DNA from: Dryas octopetala
Taxonomy: Eukaryota > Streptophyta > Magnoliopsida > Rosales > Rosaceae
Assembly: GCA_963921425.1 (NCBI GenBank)
Contig: OY992833.1
Location: 29,064,698-29,128,697 of the forward strand
Direction of reading: 5' to 3'
DNA: 64,000 nucleotides
Part shown: positions 39,615-53,605 of the stretch, in pieces
Numbering within the stretch: position 1 is the stretch's first letter
Layout of the letters: the number at the start of each line of letters is the position of its first letter
The notes under the pieces: generated by a model
Seen by the model: the letters and a program-made list of their open reading frames with translations, nothing else
What the model was told of the DNA's origin: nothing
The model's database searches: none
Translations under genes and position numbers: made by a program

Positions 39615-40971
39615 ATGTCTTACTGAAATTGTCCGTCTGAGAAATTTTGGCATGATCTCATATTATTGTTTAGGAGAAAGGATGAGCATAAAGTTGTGAT
39701 GGGGAAAAGGTGTTGCTTCTCTCCATAAATAGTGATGGTTCTACTGATAAATTCTGGTCATGTGATCCTACAATGAATTAGGAGACCCTTTATAAGCATT
39801 CATGGTGGACTGAAGCATACCAATTTCCAGCTTATGAAAACGTTTCAATATTCTCAAGTACATGGGATTTTTTTCCTCCCTAAAATTTTTACTTTTCAGT
39901 ACTAATGAGAGTCCAATACATGTAGAAGTTGGAAAATGGTGTTCTATGCTCCAGTTCTGGCGATGCCCCAAAACAAAAGCCACTTAACAGTAATGCAGGT
40001 CCAGCTATAACATCAAGATACAAATTATGTGTCAATTAATTATACGATTTGCAGCTAGCAAATTACTGAAGGTGCATAGAGAGAATTTCACAAACAAGAA
40101 AGAACACATGGGTCCAGCGAGAGCAAGAAGAGTCCATTCTTAATTCCAAAAAACAAAAAGATGAAATGACAGGGGTATGTTCGGAATCGAAATATGTCGG
40201 TATCAAAAACTTATGCACGACAGATTGAAAAAAGAAAAAAAAAAATGGTAGGTCTGGAATCAAAATATGAACGGATATGTTAAATTTGATTTAGTGAATT
40301 GATATTCTTGCAATCTAATTATGTGAATTGATATTCTTGCAATCCAATTATGTGAATTGATATTCATTTATCACCCTCAATGTTAAGAGAGGTCCAAAGT
40401 TCTTATATCTCCTCTTCATATAAAAAATCATACTAAAAAATGTTGGAATTAATAAAATTCATATAATGGAATTGATGACTAAAACTTGTGGCAGAGAAAT
40501 TTAACCTAAAGCCCACCATAATATATAAACCGACTGAACTACTTCCATATAATGGGGCTTATGACTCCAACTGGGTCAGCCCAATTAATAATGCCCCCAC
40601 AAACTAGTTTTGAGTTGTACCGGGGTTTAAGCGAAACGGGTCGACTTGGAAAACCTTGGAAAGACCCGAAGGCTTTGCGAAAAACAGACAGAACATAGGT
40701 TTAAGCAGGGTTTAAAGGCGGCTACTGCCCACTCACCCTTCCTCGCCACCTCCTCGAGATCCCACTTTTCCAATTCATTTCTTCTAGTTTTATTTTTGAA
40801 AATCTATTTTTGTATTTTTCTCATTCTTTCTCTCCAACTTTGTGCTTCTGGGAAAATTGAAGAATTTGTTTGATGTCTCGTAGCATATTTTCCTTCCTCT
40901 GTATGTTTCAGCTACAAGTCTGATCTCGCTGCTCCACATAATCAATTAATTTACAAATTTTACTGGGAAAT
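39615..40971. other. Intergenic region: HSP90C 3' UTR and RpoTm promoter
   Basis: AT-rich spacer with a 29-bp tandem repeat (40294-40366). From about 40560 the sequence becomes less AT-rich and should contain the RpoTm promoter and leader. An open frame begins near 40646 but has no ATG and shows no domain. Confidence 0.55.
40294..40366. repeat. 29-bp tandem repeat, 2.5 copies
   Basis: Unit begins gtgaattgatattcttgcaa; copies at 40294-40322 and 40323-40351 differ by one base, and a third partial copy ends at 40366. Intergenic. Confidence 0.85.
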
Positions 40972-42678
40972 ATGTGGAGAAACTTAGCCAAACAAGCTGC
41001 TTCAACAAGGACCAAGCTCTCCACCCAGTCTCTTTTTGGCTCCTCTTCTTCTTCTTCTTCTATAAAAGAATCGAATTTTCTCGAGAAAACCAGGCATTTC
41101 GAGACTCGGACCTGCATAAATGAGCGGTTTTTGGTAATGGGTTTTCGTCAAATTGGTGTTAGAGCTTCTCAGAAAGACGAATTGGACAGATGCAGTTTAG
41201 TGAAGCCAAGTTTCTCTTATGGCATTTCTGGGTTTTGTAGCTATTCCAAAGGGTATGCCAGTGTCGCCGAGGCCATTGTTTCGACAGATGGTGAGGAAGA
41301 CTCGTCGGGGTCGGGGTCTGAAGAAATTCAGGAATTGTTGGAGAATTTGATCAGAGAAAACAAGGTGGAGGAGTCCCATTTCAAGCAGCCAAAGAAAGTG
41401 GTGACTGGTATGGCAGCAGGAAAGTATAGTATTCTTCGAAAAAGGCAAATAAAATTGGAGACCGAGGCTTGGGAAGAGGCGGCGAAAGAGTACCAAGAGC
41501 TTTTAGCGGATATGTGTGAGCAGAAGCTTGCACCCAATTTGCCATACATTAAGACATTGTTTCTTGGCTGGTTTGAGCCGTTGAGGGATGCGATTGTGGT
41601 GGACCAAGAGTCCTGCAAGCAAATTAACAATAGAGCGAGCCATGCTCAGTATTTTGGTCACTTACCCGCGGATAAGATGGCGGTTATTACAATGCATAAG
41701 TTGATGGGGCTATTGATGACAAATACTGGTGGAGTTGGCAGTGTCAGGGTAGTACAAGCTGCTTGTGCGATAGGTGAAGCCATTGAGCATGAGGTCTGTG
41801 AGCTTAGAATTTTCTTATTTGGTAATTCGTGTTTGCTTTTTATTTTTGGCGTATGTTGTTCAAATTCTATAAATTTCCTTCTGTGGGTATATATTGTTGT
41901 GGTGAATACTGGCTGTGGTAAACATATCAAAACCGAGAATAAGTTTTTGGTGTTGGTCCTAAGTTTACTGTAGTATGAACTTTTTGGCTAAAATTTGCAT
42001 TGTATTTGGTGGTCCAACTATCAATTCGTTAGGTTTGGTAGAAACTCATTACTAAAATTCTTTGTATTCACACAAATGTAAGAAATTGAGTCCTTTGACC
42101 TCTCATCATGGCTCTAAGACTAATTGAATGCTTTTAACATGAGGTGGTCATGCTAATTTACTGCTGTTTTTGAACTTATAACAATTATATATAATAATCA
42201 TGTCGATCAGGTTAGGATACACAGGTTTTTGGAGAAGACAAAGAAGAAGAAGAACACTACCAATAAGAATCCTGAAGCTGAATCTGATCCTGTGACCAGT
42301 GAACAAGAGAAACTGACCGAAGAACAACAGAAACTTAGAAAAAAGGTTGCTAAACTAATAAAAAAGCAGAAAATGCAGCAAGTAAGGGAAATTGTGAAGG
42401 AACAAGAAGACTTAAAGCCATGGGGTCAGGAAGCCCATGTTAAGGTTTTTGACGTCTATAGATTTAAATATGCAAACTATCTTGTTATTATTGTTGTTAT
42501 ATTATATCGGTGCTCGTACTTTCCAGGTTGGCTGTCGATTGATTCAGTTATTGATGGAATCAGCATATATACAACCTCCAGTTGACCAATTAGGAGATGG
42601 ACCGCCTGATATACATCCTGCATTTGTACATACCCTTAAGAATATCACTAAAGATACACAGTAAGCAAGATTGGATCT

Positions 42679-42715
<37 letters not shown>

Positions 42716-45700
42716 CCTCTCTCTCCCCGTCCCAAATATCAGTATTTTTATACTTTTGTGGGTTTCTTATAATAGGAAGTCCTGTAGGAGATATGGGGTT
42801 ATTGAATGCAACCCATTAGTACGCAAAGGCTTGGAGAAAACTGTAAGTAGAACAGTTATAACTGGTTTGGCCCATTTTCATGTTTCCTGGTTGTTTTTGC
42901 AAGTAAATATTTTTTGTGTTCTTGTGATATACAAGGGAAATAATTGTTTTTCCTTTTAATTTTTATAAACGTATGATTGTATGAATCCTGAGGATTAACA
43001 ACTGTAATGATTTCTGTTCTGTCCAAGCAGGCAAGGCACATGGTCATTCCTTATATGCCGATGTTGGTGCCTCCTCTTAACTGGACAGGGTATGCAGTGT
43101 TTATATTAGTTAAAAATCTTAGTTTTAGTAGTATAAATTTTTCTCAGATGATATAGCCAACCAGATCATATAAAAGAGATTAAACGCTTAATATATTGTT
43201 GTCATTAGATGTTCATTCGAAGCAACTAGCTAGATTAAACACTTTTGGGGTTTTTAGCCAACTCTTATTGCCTGTTGGTAAATTTTGACAGGTATGACAA
43301 AGGAGCATATTTATTCTTACCATCCTATGTTATGCGAACTCATGGAGCGAAACAACAACGCGAAGTTGTTAAAAGAACTCCTAGGAAGCAATTAGAACCT
43401 GTTTTTGAGGTTTGAAATCCCCAGGACCTGTTACTTTTAGTTTCTGCACTGTATTCGTTCCTGTCTCTAGTATTTGTACTTAATCTTTGTTTCCTCAGAA
43501 AACAGCCCTTAAACGTTTCCACTGTGCAAGGGTTTCTCACTTGTACTTTTTGGTTCTTCCTCTATTCTTTTGATTGTTCTCTGTATTAGGCCCTGGATAC
43601 TCTTGGAAGTACCAAATGGAGGGTAAACAAAAGAGTACTTGGTGTAATAGACAGGATATGGGCTAGCGGAGGCCGTCTTGCTGACTTGGTTGACCGTGAA
43701 GATGTGGGTTACATTTCACTGGAATTTGTTTTTAATAATCATTGTAGCATACCTTTTATGTGCTTCTGGACAGAAGAAACTGATTTTGTTTGGCAGAAAC
43801 TTTATTGCTTTGCTTTATTTTGGGAAATCATCTTTAATTCAACACCTTGATTCTGGTTTTTATCAATAATTGCTTTGCGTTCACTTTTCTTCCTGCTTTA
43901 AATAGGTTCCTTTCCCTGAAGAGCTAGACACAGAAGATGAGGCAGAAATCCGAAAATGGAAGTGGAAAATTAAAAATGTAAAGAAGGAGAATGGTGAGAG
44001 GCACTCGCAGCGGTGTGATATAGAACTTAAGCTTGCTGTAAGAATCATTTTGTTAAGTTAAATAATGCCGTGCTATTGGATACTCTGATATTAAGTTTCA
44101 CTGAATGGGAGCAGGTATCTCGAAAGATGAGGGATGAGGAAGGCTTCTACTACCCACACAACCTTGATTTTCGAGGCCGTGCTTACCCCATGCATCCATA
44201 TCTAAACCATCTTGGTTCTGATATGTGCCGAGGCATCCTGGAATTTGCAGAGGGACGGTGTCTTGGAAAGTCAGGCTTGCGCTGGTTGAAGATACATTTG
44301 GCAAATTTATATGCTGGTGGTGTGGACAAACTCTCCTATGATGATCGAGTAGCATTTACTGAGAATCATGTAGACGAAATTTTTGACTCCGCTGACACAC
44401 CTCTTGAAGGAAGGCGCTGGTGGTTGGGTGCGGAGGATCCTTTCCAATGCTTGGCAGCATGTATTAATCTGTCTGAAGCATTGAGAAGCCCCTCTCCGGA
44501 GACTACCATTTCACATATGCCTGTCCACCAGGTACTTTATCTCTCAGCATAGTGTAGTGATAATCTGTGAAGAGTTATAACTTCATTCTTTTATTTTGAA
44601 CCAAGAAAGTACCAAAATTCTGAGTTCTACTTGGTTATGGACTTACGGTTTCATCATCTGTGAAGATGAAGTCACTAGTTTCTTTTTCCTTAGTAAGAAA
44701 GTTAATCAAAAATTCAAAAGGTTCAATTTGTTTGAGATTGAATTGCCAGGTACTAAAATGAAGAGATTTTAGCATGGATGGAACTTAGTCCTTACATATT
44801 ATAGATCATGAATTTATGATAGATACAAGGAGTGAAAAGTGATATTGAGATTTCCATATTGTCCTTTTTCCTTGTCAACTGTTTACTTTTATTGAAGTTA
44901 ATTGCCTCTCCCGAGCTTTTTTACGTTTTGTAAAAACTCATTTGGTAAAGATGATTCTATTATCCAAAAATTGATCTTAGTTTTTATTTTTCTGTTGCAA
45001 GGATGGTTCATGCAATGGTTTACAACACTATGCTGCCCTTGGAAGGGACAAGGTAATGAACTTTTCTTATTCTCCACTTCATTTCTTTTTCTTTCCCCTG
45101 AAAATGGCACAATAACTTTTTAAGTATTTCTTGGTCATCAAAACAAAAATTCAGAAGTTCTCTCAGAAGTGTTTATACTTTATACCTTATGTGCTTGTGA
45201 ACTTTTCCATTTCTTGATCAAATTGCTCATCCTGTTTTAGCTGGGAGCAGCTGCTGTAAATCTTGTTGCTGGAGAGAAACCTGCAGATGTTTACTCAGGG
45301 ATTGCTGCCAGGTAACTGTTTCTGTCTGTCTCTCTCTCTCATTCTCTCTCTGATGGTGAATTGGAGAGGAAGATTATATTGTTGGCCTGGTATTTTGCAA
45401 TGATATTGATTGGTGCATTTTTTTGTTAATATTGGTTCACTTAAAGATGTAGAAAACTTAGAGGAGTCAGCAGCCAGATACATTTCCCTGAGAAGCGGAA
45501 AAAAAAAACTTAAAATTTGTTGATTTCCTAGGAATATACCATTGATAAGTGACATCATTCTTACTAATTTGTCTAATAAAATATTTTTTCTGTGCAGGGT
45601 ACTGGATATTATGCGCAAAGATGCAGAGAAAGATCCTGCCACTAATCCAAATGCATTGCATGCTAGGCTTTTAATTGATCAGGTTAATATTGTTAGTTGT

Positions 45701-48265
45701 GCTTACCAAATTGCATTGGGTTGAAATTTTTCATCGGATAATGAAACTCAAATAGTGTTGCCCAAAATGTTAAAATTTATAGAATTCTCCTAATTGTAAA
45801 CAAATAATTTGGCTTGCATTGTCATGAAAAAGAATTTTCTTCTGCTCTGCTTCTGTGTAACTGCTTTTATATTATGTTTCTAATACTTTGTGATTGGGAA
45901 ATTCAGGTGGATCGTAAATTGGTCAAGCAGACTGTTATGACGTCTGTATATGGTGTTACTTATGTTGGTGCACGTGATCAAATTAAGAGGAGATTAAAGG
46001 AGCGTGATACCATATCTGATGACTCAGCGCTGTTTTCTGCAGCTTGCTATGCTGCAAGGGTAAGTGAATAAAACTAGAGTGAGCGTATGTGTTGATGTGT
46101 CTGTAATGTTGTCTGTACTGATTATTTTACTGTGTGAGAAGACCACCTTGACTGCCTTAGGAGAGATGTTTGAAGCTGCAAGAAGTATTATGAGTTGGCT
46201 TGGTGACTGTGCGAAGGTTTGTCTCATCTACTTTGTGATCTGTCTGTACTTCATAAAATTATGTGAATGATCTAACTGTTAATGCTTATAAAAGCTAAGC
46301 ACATGCACAGGGGATGGATGTGGATTTTATATTTGATTAATGATATAGGGTTGGCTGGTTCAGGGTAGATTATTGGCAGGAGATTAATTATAGAGTTCCA
46401 TAACCTGTGTCAACTTTTATTTTTATTTTCTTCTTTTTTCTTCCCGGTATAAATGCTACAGGTATTGGCTTGTATTCCTTCTGGTCATGGGCAAAACAAT
46501 CCAACTTTGTTCTGTTCTGCAGTTACGTTTTTAGTTCTCTCATTTCTGTATGCTGATGAGATATACACACATGGTTTGAAAATTATAATGTGTATTGTGG
46601 ATGCTGAATTGATGTTGGTATAACATGTCTATTCATTTTTATATAAAAAAACTTAAAAAGTATAAGTTACTTGCTTTCTAGCACCTTTGCCTCCGAGTGT
46701 AATGTTTGAAATTTCATACTCGGTGTTTCTTTTATAGATTTCTGCTTGAATCTATCACTTCCTTATCAGTGCGTACTAATTTTGTATTGTTCTTATACAA
46801 GTCCTGACCGCTATATTGAAACATAAATAGGTGATAGCTTCAGAGAATCATCCAGTTCGGTGGACCACTCCCCTTGGACTTCCTGTTGTACAACCGTACC
46901 GGCAATTAGGAAGGCATCTTGTAATATATTAACTACTTCTGAGGACTTCAAATTGGCCAAATATTTTACTTAATTATAAAGACTTTGAAAAAATAACTTT
47001 AAGGTCAGTATGTCATTAAGATGCCACTTTGAATTGACTGCAGATTAAGACTTCCCTTCAGGTGTTGACATTACAAAGAGAAACTGACAAGGTCATGGTT
47101 AAACGGCAGAGGACAGCCTTTCCCCCAAATTTTGTTCACTCCCTTGACAGTTCCCACATGATGATGACTGCTGTTGCCTGCAAGAATGCAGGCTTAAACT
47201 TTGCAGGTTTCTACTGGATTCTTATTTTCTATTTTCATTCTCTCATTTGTACAGGTACACGTATACTAGCACTTGTTTGGAGTTTTACCCATTTACTGCT
47301 AATGATTACAGGAGTCCATGATTCATATTGGACGCATGCATGTGATGTTGATGAAATGAATAGGATACTCAGAGAAAAGTTTGTTGAACTCTACGAGGCA
47401 CCGATACTGGAGAATGTGAGTGTCTTTACTTTATTACAACATTTTTTTTTAATTAAGATCAGCTACAGCCCTGTTTGGTAAGTTGGTGGTTTTGTGTGTG
47501 TGGCTATCCTTGCTTTTGTTAAGTTAGGAGTACCGATAGGCTGTCCACTTAACTTGTTATATTGTGATTCATCAGTTCCCTAGAATTTTCTCGCTTTAAA
47601 ATTAGTGACGACAAGAAAATGTAATTAGTAATTTTAGATTGGAAATAATCCTTGACATAGTAGTAATAATAATAACAGCAATAAAGGATTTCCAAGCACA
47701 TTCCTTTACTTGTTTCAATGGATGCGATTTCCTTGCCAAAGTGTACATGATATGTAGGGTGGATATTGTCCCCACAACTCTTTATATGTAAAAAATATAT
47801 ATATATATATATATATGTATTTCTTTTGGTTTTGCCACAGCTGTGCTGAGCAATATTTATTACAATTTGAACCTTCTAAATAAAGAATGTGCAGATGCGG
47901 GAAGAAACAGGTTTTTTTATTTATTTTTTATTTTTACATAATAATTCAAATGCTTGGTCCTAATTTTCCAAATATATATAGCCTTCCAAATTGCATTTCG
48001 TAATGTTTGGTCCTAATTTTTTGTATCTACATTGATGTAGTAGCCCTAATTTTAAATGATGGTTGGCGTTCTCTGACTTACTAAATTGAAATATGCCCTT
48101 CCCATCCTATGATGTTGCCTATTAAATTTGTGATTATTGCTTTCATGGTTACAGTTGTTGGAGGGCTTTCAAAAGTCTTTCCCCACCATGAATTTTCCTC
48201 CCTTACCGGATCGTGGAGACTTCGATCTCAGAGATGTTCTTGAATCTCCCTATTTCTTCAACTAG
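40972..48265 (+). CDS. RPOT1: Phage-type (T3/T7-like) mitochondrial RNA polymerase RpoTm
   Basis: Eighteen exons: 40972-41793, 42211-42444, 42527-42660, 42776-42842, 43031-43089, 43292-43409, 43590-43703, 43906-44037, 44115-44531, 45002-45052, 45241-45311, 45598-45682, 45907-46059, 46142-46216, 46831-46920, 47044-47206, 47312-47415, 48155-48265. They join to 999 residues. The N-terminus ([14 protein letters not shown]) is basic, like a mitochondrial presequence. All single-subunit polymerase motifs are present: motif A with catalytic Asp700 ([18 protein letters not shown]), motif B with Lys775 and Tyr783 ([14 protein letters not shown], same spacing as T7 Lys631/Tyr639), motif C with Asp932 (GVHDSYW), and the C-terminal ESPYFFN. 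Middle segments ([20 protein letters not shown]) match Arabidopsis RpoTm better than RpoTmp or RpoTp, from memory. It transcribes mitochondrial genes. Confidence 0.95.
42684..42713. repeat. (CT)n microsatellite in RpoTm intron 3
   Basis: About 15 CT units starting some 23 bases after the donor, continuing as a C/T-rich tract to about 42732. Confidence 0.9.
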
Positions 48266-49206
48266 TCTGGAGCCTTGGCAGTACCCTTTTTGCTTGTTCT
48301 CATTCCCTGTATCATTTGATCACAAGGTGATGCAATTTAATTTGTATCCTCTCATTGGACATGAGATTAAGACAAATTTACCGTGCCCTGTTAAGGAGAG
48401 AATTCAGAAGAATAAAAGCTTGATGTTTGGCTGCTGCTATCCAATTCCAGTTCATATTCTTGTACATATATGTCGATACCAACTATCTTTAACAATTAGC
48501 CGGAGGTATCCACACAGGGCTTGACTGTCTTCTGCATCCGCTATTTTGAAAGGATTGGGGAAATCAGATGGTCAACATGCAACATTTGTTGAAAGAACAG
48601 CTCCATGGGAAATCAAAGCAAAGCATCAACGTTGTCGAAACACTTGGTGAGTTGATTCAGATGGGCAAAAGATGGTGTACAAATGTTACGTAGTTTTTAA
48701 AACTCCCAAGACGATGAGTACAAAAGATTTGGGTGGGTTTATGGTTATTATTGGCTTTTGCTTAAAAGGCCAACATAATTGTTGGCAAGTTCTGCTTGTA
48801 GTATATTATGTTTCGTTATGATTCATTTCATAGGAAGTGTACAATAAGCTTTTGTACTGATTATTGTTCATCTGATTCTTGCTCAATTTGGAAGCAAATT
48901 TGTGAGCTGATGCTAAAGTAAAAATTGAAATAAAATATTGATTTTTTTGTTTGAGATCTTTGCAAATTCTCTAATTTTTCAATGTGCAAGATCTTATAGG
49001 CAATTACGGCATTGCATTAGAATTTTTAATGTGTAAATACATATCGTAACGGTGGCTGGTATGTTCACAGACTGCATATTACTCCCCAGAAAACTAGAGT
49101 GTTATTCTGGATTTCAAATGACCATGCGATATGTTTATAGGCTGCTCATCTATCAGAAGAATCTTCTATTTGGTCCTTTATGCCAATGAATGAAACAAAA
49201 GTAAAA
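48266..49206. other. Convergent 3' spacer between RpoTm and the AVT6-like gene
   Basis: 3' UTRs of two converging genes; AT-rich, with no supported reading frame. Confidence 0.55.
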
Positions 49207-51443
49207 TCATGCACGAGGGGGCACATCCTTTTTTAACAGGGCAGTGGCGTCACTGTATATTGCCATCAAATTTGAGAACACAGCAAGACCAATCATGAAA
49301 ACGGATAAGATCTTGTCCTTTGTTGTTGCTATGCCATGTCTATCCCTGAATCACAGAATTTGAAATCAAATGACTGAATGAGTAGTGGGATTACTATGTC
49401 CGAAGTAGCTTTGAGCAAATTGAAATTGATGTCAGCTTGTGTAAACTCTACTTTTGAAATGTATATGCATCTAAAGCAACTCAAGCGCAACTCAGCTTCC
49501 AACATCATTGTCAAACTGAAAATAAAACCAATTGTATGTCACAAAACTCACCTTAGAGCAATGGCAGCTGGAAAGATAAATCCAATGCAGACTGTAGCAG
49601 TCGCTCCAGAAAACTGGAAAACATCCCAGATGCTGGGTATAAAGTTTGCGCCCAAGAAGACAAGAGAAATGAGTCCAATTGTGGTCGAGGAAAACCTACA
49701 ATTATCTGAAACCAAAGGCCTGGATGAAGGAAAGAGAAGGTCATCCAAGTTGAGTCGCAGTGGATAGAAGACAACAGGGAAAACAAGCATGAGATGCAGG
49801 GCATAGCTGATGCGAACAATATCATTGAGCAAATAGCTGTAAGGGATGCCAAGGTTGGTGTCAAAGTTGGCTAGCACATCATCATGAGTTGAGTCCCCAA
49901 ATAGGAGGAACCCAAAAAAGCTGGTCATTATGTAGACAGCAGAGCACAAAGCCAATGATGTCTGCACAACAGGTTGAATCAAGGAAGAGTCCCCAAGCTC
50001 ATTGTCAATTGTATGCACTGCAGGAAAGGAAAGTTCTTGTTAAGGTTTATGCTTTTTCACTTGAACAGGAAGAGTCCCCAAGCTGCATATCATGTTGGAT
50101 CAGCTAGCATACCATTGTAGTGGCAGATGAAGGCTGTCACAAGAACAGGAACAACTGTGAAGAGATTCCACACCGATGCCATATCAGACACATTAGGAAG
50201 GAATCTGGGCATAGCAATACCTCCATAAAAGAGTTTAGTAACTGTGATTCCTGCAGTAATAACGAGAAAAACGGCTGCCAGCGCAACTGCTAAAGCAGAC
50301 GTGTATCTCAGCGAATCTGCAAGCATAAAAAAGCACCAGTTATATTTAACTAACAAGACTAGAACTAGTTGTCTTAATCCAGAAACCCATGAAATGCTTG
50401 ATTTAGAGAAAATTTTGTACGATATTATTTGAATTTGCACTGATATCCCGCATAATTCTTGCACAATTGCTGATTCAGGAACAAGAGATTACATCAAAGT
50501 TCCAACATATGAGTAACTATGATGTGGAGTATCCCATCACAAGGATTAGTCCTTTTTTTGGGTTAATCTGACGAAAGAGACCGAGTATATATACGTTGTA
50601 CCTATCCTCTTCAAGAATGCCAATGGAGTAAATACAAAAATGGTTGTAACAAGCAGCACAAAGGTACGCTCATTCCACCAGTGTTCACCAAACCACCCTT
50701 CCAATACGCCAGCATGGTGAACTTTAGTTGAAGAAGTTCCAGACAGCACATCACCTAAGTCACATGGAAATTCGAACAAGAAAAATGACAATTAATGCTC
50801 TATTACTTGCAGTCAAATTGCAATAAATAAATACATGGCTCAGCATCTTTTTATTTAAATTAGCACACAAATTTGGATTATAATAATCATCATAACTGGT
50901 TGAAATTAACGTGCAATATCATACAATTTGGATGCTTTACCAATTAAGTCAGAGCTTCCCCAATTAAAATTCGCAGTAAAGGGTAGCCTAAAATTTGGGA
51001 CACAAGATTAAATGTTTACCAATGATGATCATGTAGACAATGAGCGTCCCAACATTGTTAACCAAAATACATAGCTGAAACACAACCCTCCCAACTTTCC
51101 CAAAAGCATCCCCCATAACTCCACCAAAAGACACCGCCTTTCCCACCCTACTGAACCTCAACAACATCTCCACGGAGGCCTCTGTCAAAACCGCAACGAA
51201 GACGATCATTCCAATCCCAACACCAAGACCCAACACCTTCATGGTGGCAGGCAACGCCATAATCCCAGCACCAATAATGGTCGTGGACAGATTGAACACT
51301 GCCCCAGTGAACGAGGCCCCATTGAATTCTTGTACTGCCTGCTCATCGTTCGCACTGTGACTCGGCAGTAATGGAGATTTATCGCTAAAGGGTCTCTCGC
51401 ATTTTGTCGAACTCTTGGTTTTCTTGTCTTCTTCAATGGTCAT
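49207..51443 (-). CDS. AVT6-type vacuolar amino acid transporter
   Basis: Five exons: 51443-51020, 50754-50602, 50316-50113, 50017-49552, 49345-49207; 461 residues. It belongs to the amino acid/auxin permease family (AA_trans). A hydrophilic N-terminus (about 45 residues) precedes the typical first membrane segment with GAGIMALP, and about eleven membrane spans follow by hydrophobicity. The short polar C-terminus ends KKDVPPRA. It resembles the plant AVT6 group; yeast assays of Arabidopsis AVT6 proteins point to export of acidic amino acids from the vacuole, but substrate and membrane cannot be confirmed here. It converges with RpoTm and diverges from the U-box gene. The upstream region (51600-51890) has several TGGGCT/AGCCCA motifs that resemble TCP-binding site II elements. 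Confidence 0.92.
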
Positions 51444-53605
51444 CTTCTTGTTCTTGTTTTCTTACTGGTTCGTGGATGAGAGTGTTCTGTGTTTTTTCTC
51501 ACTCGCTTTCACTTTCTTGTGGAATTGTGGAAATTAGTCGCTGCTATCTTTGGAAAGGACACGTAAGTAGACAATGGTAGTTGAGCTGTTGCTATGGTCT
51601 TATCCATTAGCATGGTGGCAAATGGCAATGTGATTGGGCTGGCAAGGACAAATGTGTTTGGGCTCGTCGTAATAACTGTGCGTCTAATTTATATAAGGAA
51701 CGTGTTTAAATGCGGCTGCGGTATCGGTTTTCTCTTTCTTTCTGATCAGCTCCTAGGGTCCATGTGCCTGCAGACACGTGGATTGATTTCATTGCCTTAC
51801 AAAATTGGGCTGAATGATCCTCATTCATGGGCTTCGAACTAGCGGCCCTTGGTAATCAAATACAAAGCTCAAAGCCCAAAGCCCACCAACCAACAGCACC
51901 TCACAGTCACACAGCACTCAAAAAATTTCCCAAAATTTCAATTTTACCCCTTAAAGCATTAAAAAAGCCTGCATGCATCCAGCTTCTATGTAGTATATTT
52001 ATGATTAGAGTCTCTGAAGTCAAAATTATCACATTATTTTTATGTGATATATCATATATATATATATATATGAGACCCTGACAATCATGATTATTTATTG
52101 CAATTTGCAAAGCAAGTCAAATAATCTACAGTACTCAGAATCCCACAAACAAAACCAAGTTCTATTGAAGACCATTTCTTTAGTAAACGATTGATTGCTG
52201 AAGGGATCATATATATGTTGCAATGAAGCAGTACTACATGCATTATCTAGGCCTCCAGAGTGGTTGATACTGTTTTGACAGTTTCATCGATAAATTGTTT
52301 TCTCAAATGGTAAAAATTGCAAATCAAAAGAAAGCATGTTAAACAGATAGCATGAACTTCAGAAACCCAAAAAACTAGACAATATGAATTCGATATTTCG
52401 ATCTTCTATTGGTTGTCAGGTCAGCATCCTAATATATGGCCAAAAGAAAAAGTCTATACGTACCTTGTTAGATTGAACCATCATTCATAAATTTCAAACC
52501 TTATTATAGATACATCTCTGAAGGAAATTACTTAGTCAACATAATGCACAGTAACAGAGTAACCCAAAAGCATATAGTAATGATGTAATGCCATTTAAAT
52601 CCAAACCCGTTGAAATTAACTTTAAAAATATGACAGTTTACTAAGAAGATTTTTTAAAAAATGACTACATGCCATGACTACATGTATCAATGACCAATAC
52701 CGTTAATTGGCTTTCTTCTTTATGTTAATCATCAGAAAGAAACTTCATACCAAACAAGAAGTGATTAACTGACCAAGTCTATGAAGCTGCTCTTAAGTCT
52801 GTCCACCCAAAATTTATCCAGGTACATATATGTGGATACTGTTCAAGAAAATGGAAATTACTTTCAGTGAGATTACAGAAAAAATTCAAGAGATTATCAG
52901 TGACTGATAATTGAAAGTTTCATCCTTCCAACATCTTCTGCAGCCGGACTATGTTAGCACTCTGGTTTTGTAGGTTGGGGTTCATAACAGGAAGGGTATA
53001 GTATAGTGCAGAGCAACTCCAATTGGATGTCGGTAGGAGCTTTTTCATGCATTCATTTTTTCTTCCAGTCGTTTATAGTTGTATGTGTCCGAGAATCAAG
53101 GTTCTGGGAAGCTTTTCATAAGGCCTATGTAGGCAGGGGTCTCTGCCTATCTACAAATTAGTTTATAAGGCTAAAAGCCATAAAAGCTCACAACCTATGT
53201 TATAACAAGTTTATAGGCAAAAGGTTTATAAAACACTGCTTTCCAGTTTCTGATACATATTCTTTGCTTGCAGATTTTTGAACTTCAGGAACCACACCAA
53301 GATTATTTTTAAGAGTAATTCAGCCACCACATCTGAACAAAAAAATTATATGATAAACTTAACTACACAACATAGCATACCCTAAATTCACATTACTATG
53401 TGAATTCATGTCAGGTTTATTTGTTGCTGTATTTCAAGAGAAAATAAAAAAAAAGTCCAAGAGGTTTTTCATGTCAGATTTATTGTAATTTCTGAATCAT
53501 TTTTTTCATTACCAACTAGCTCTAACTAAACATCCTGAAGTTATTTTTTAGGACTATCTAAACGAAGGAATCTTGTCTATAAAGATTAGGTTCCTTAACT
53601 TGATA
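51444..53605. other. Divergent spacer between the AVT6-like and U-box genes
   Basis: Contains the AVT6-like promoter near 51450-51900 (several GGGCT motifs) and AT-rich DNA. A T-run plus AG (ttattttttag, ending at 53551) shortly before the U-box start looks like a 3' splice site, so the U-box gene may have a leader intron whose 5' end I cannot place. No coding frame supported. Confidence 0.5.

Noticed and set aside
40972-48265. Assignment of the polymerase to the plastid or dual-targeted form
   Set aside because: Internal segments fit RpoTm better than RpoTmp or RpoTp, although targeting cannot be proven from sequence alone.
53573-53605. Upstream extension of the U-box protein
   Set aside because: The extension begins with TTG; the first true ATG is at 53606.
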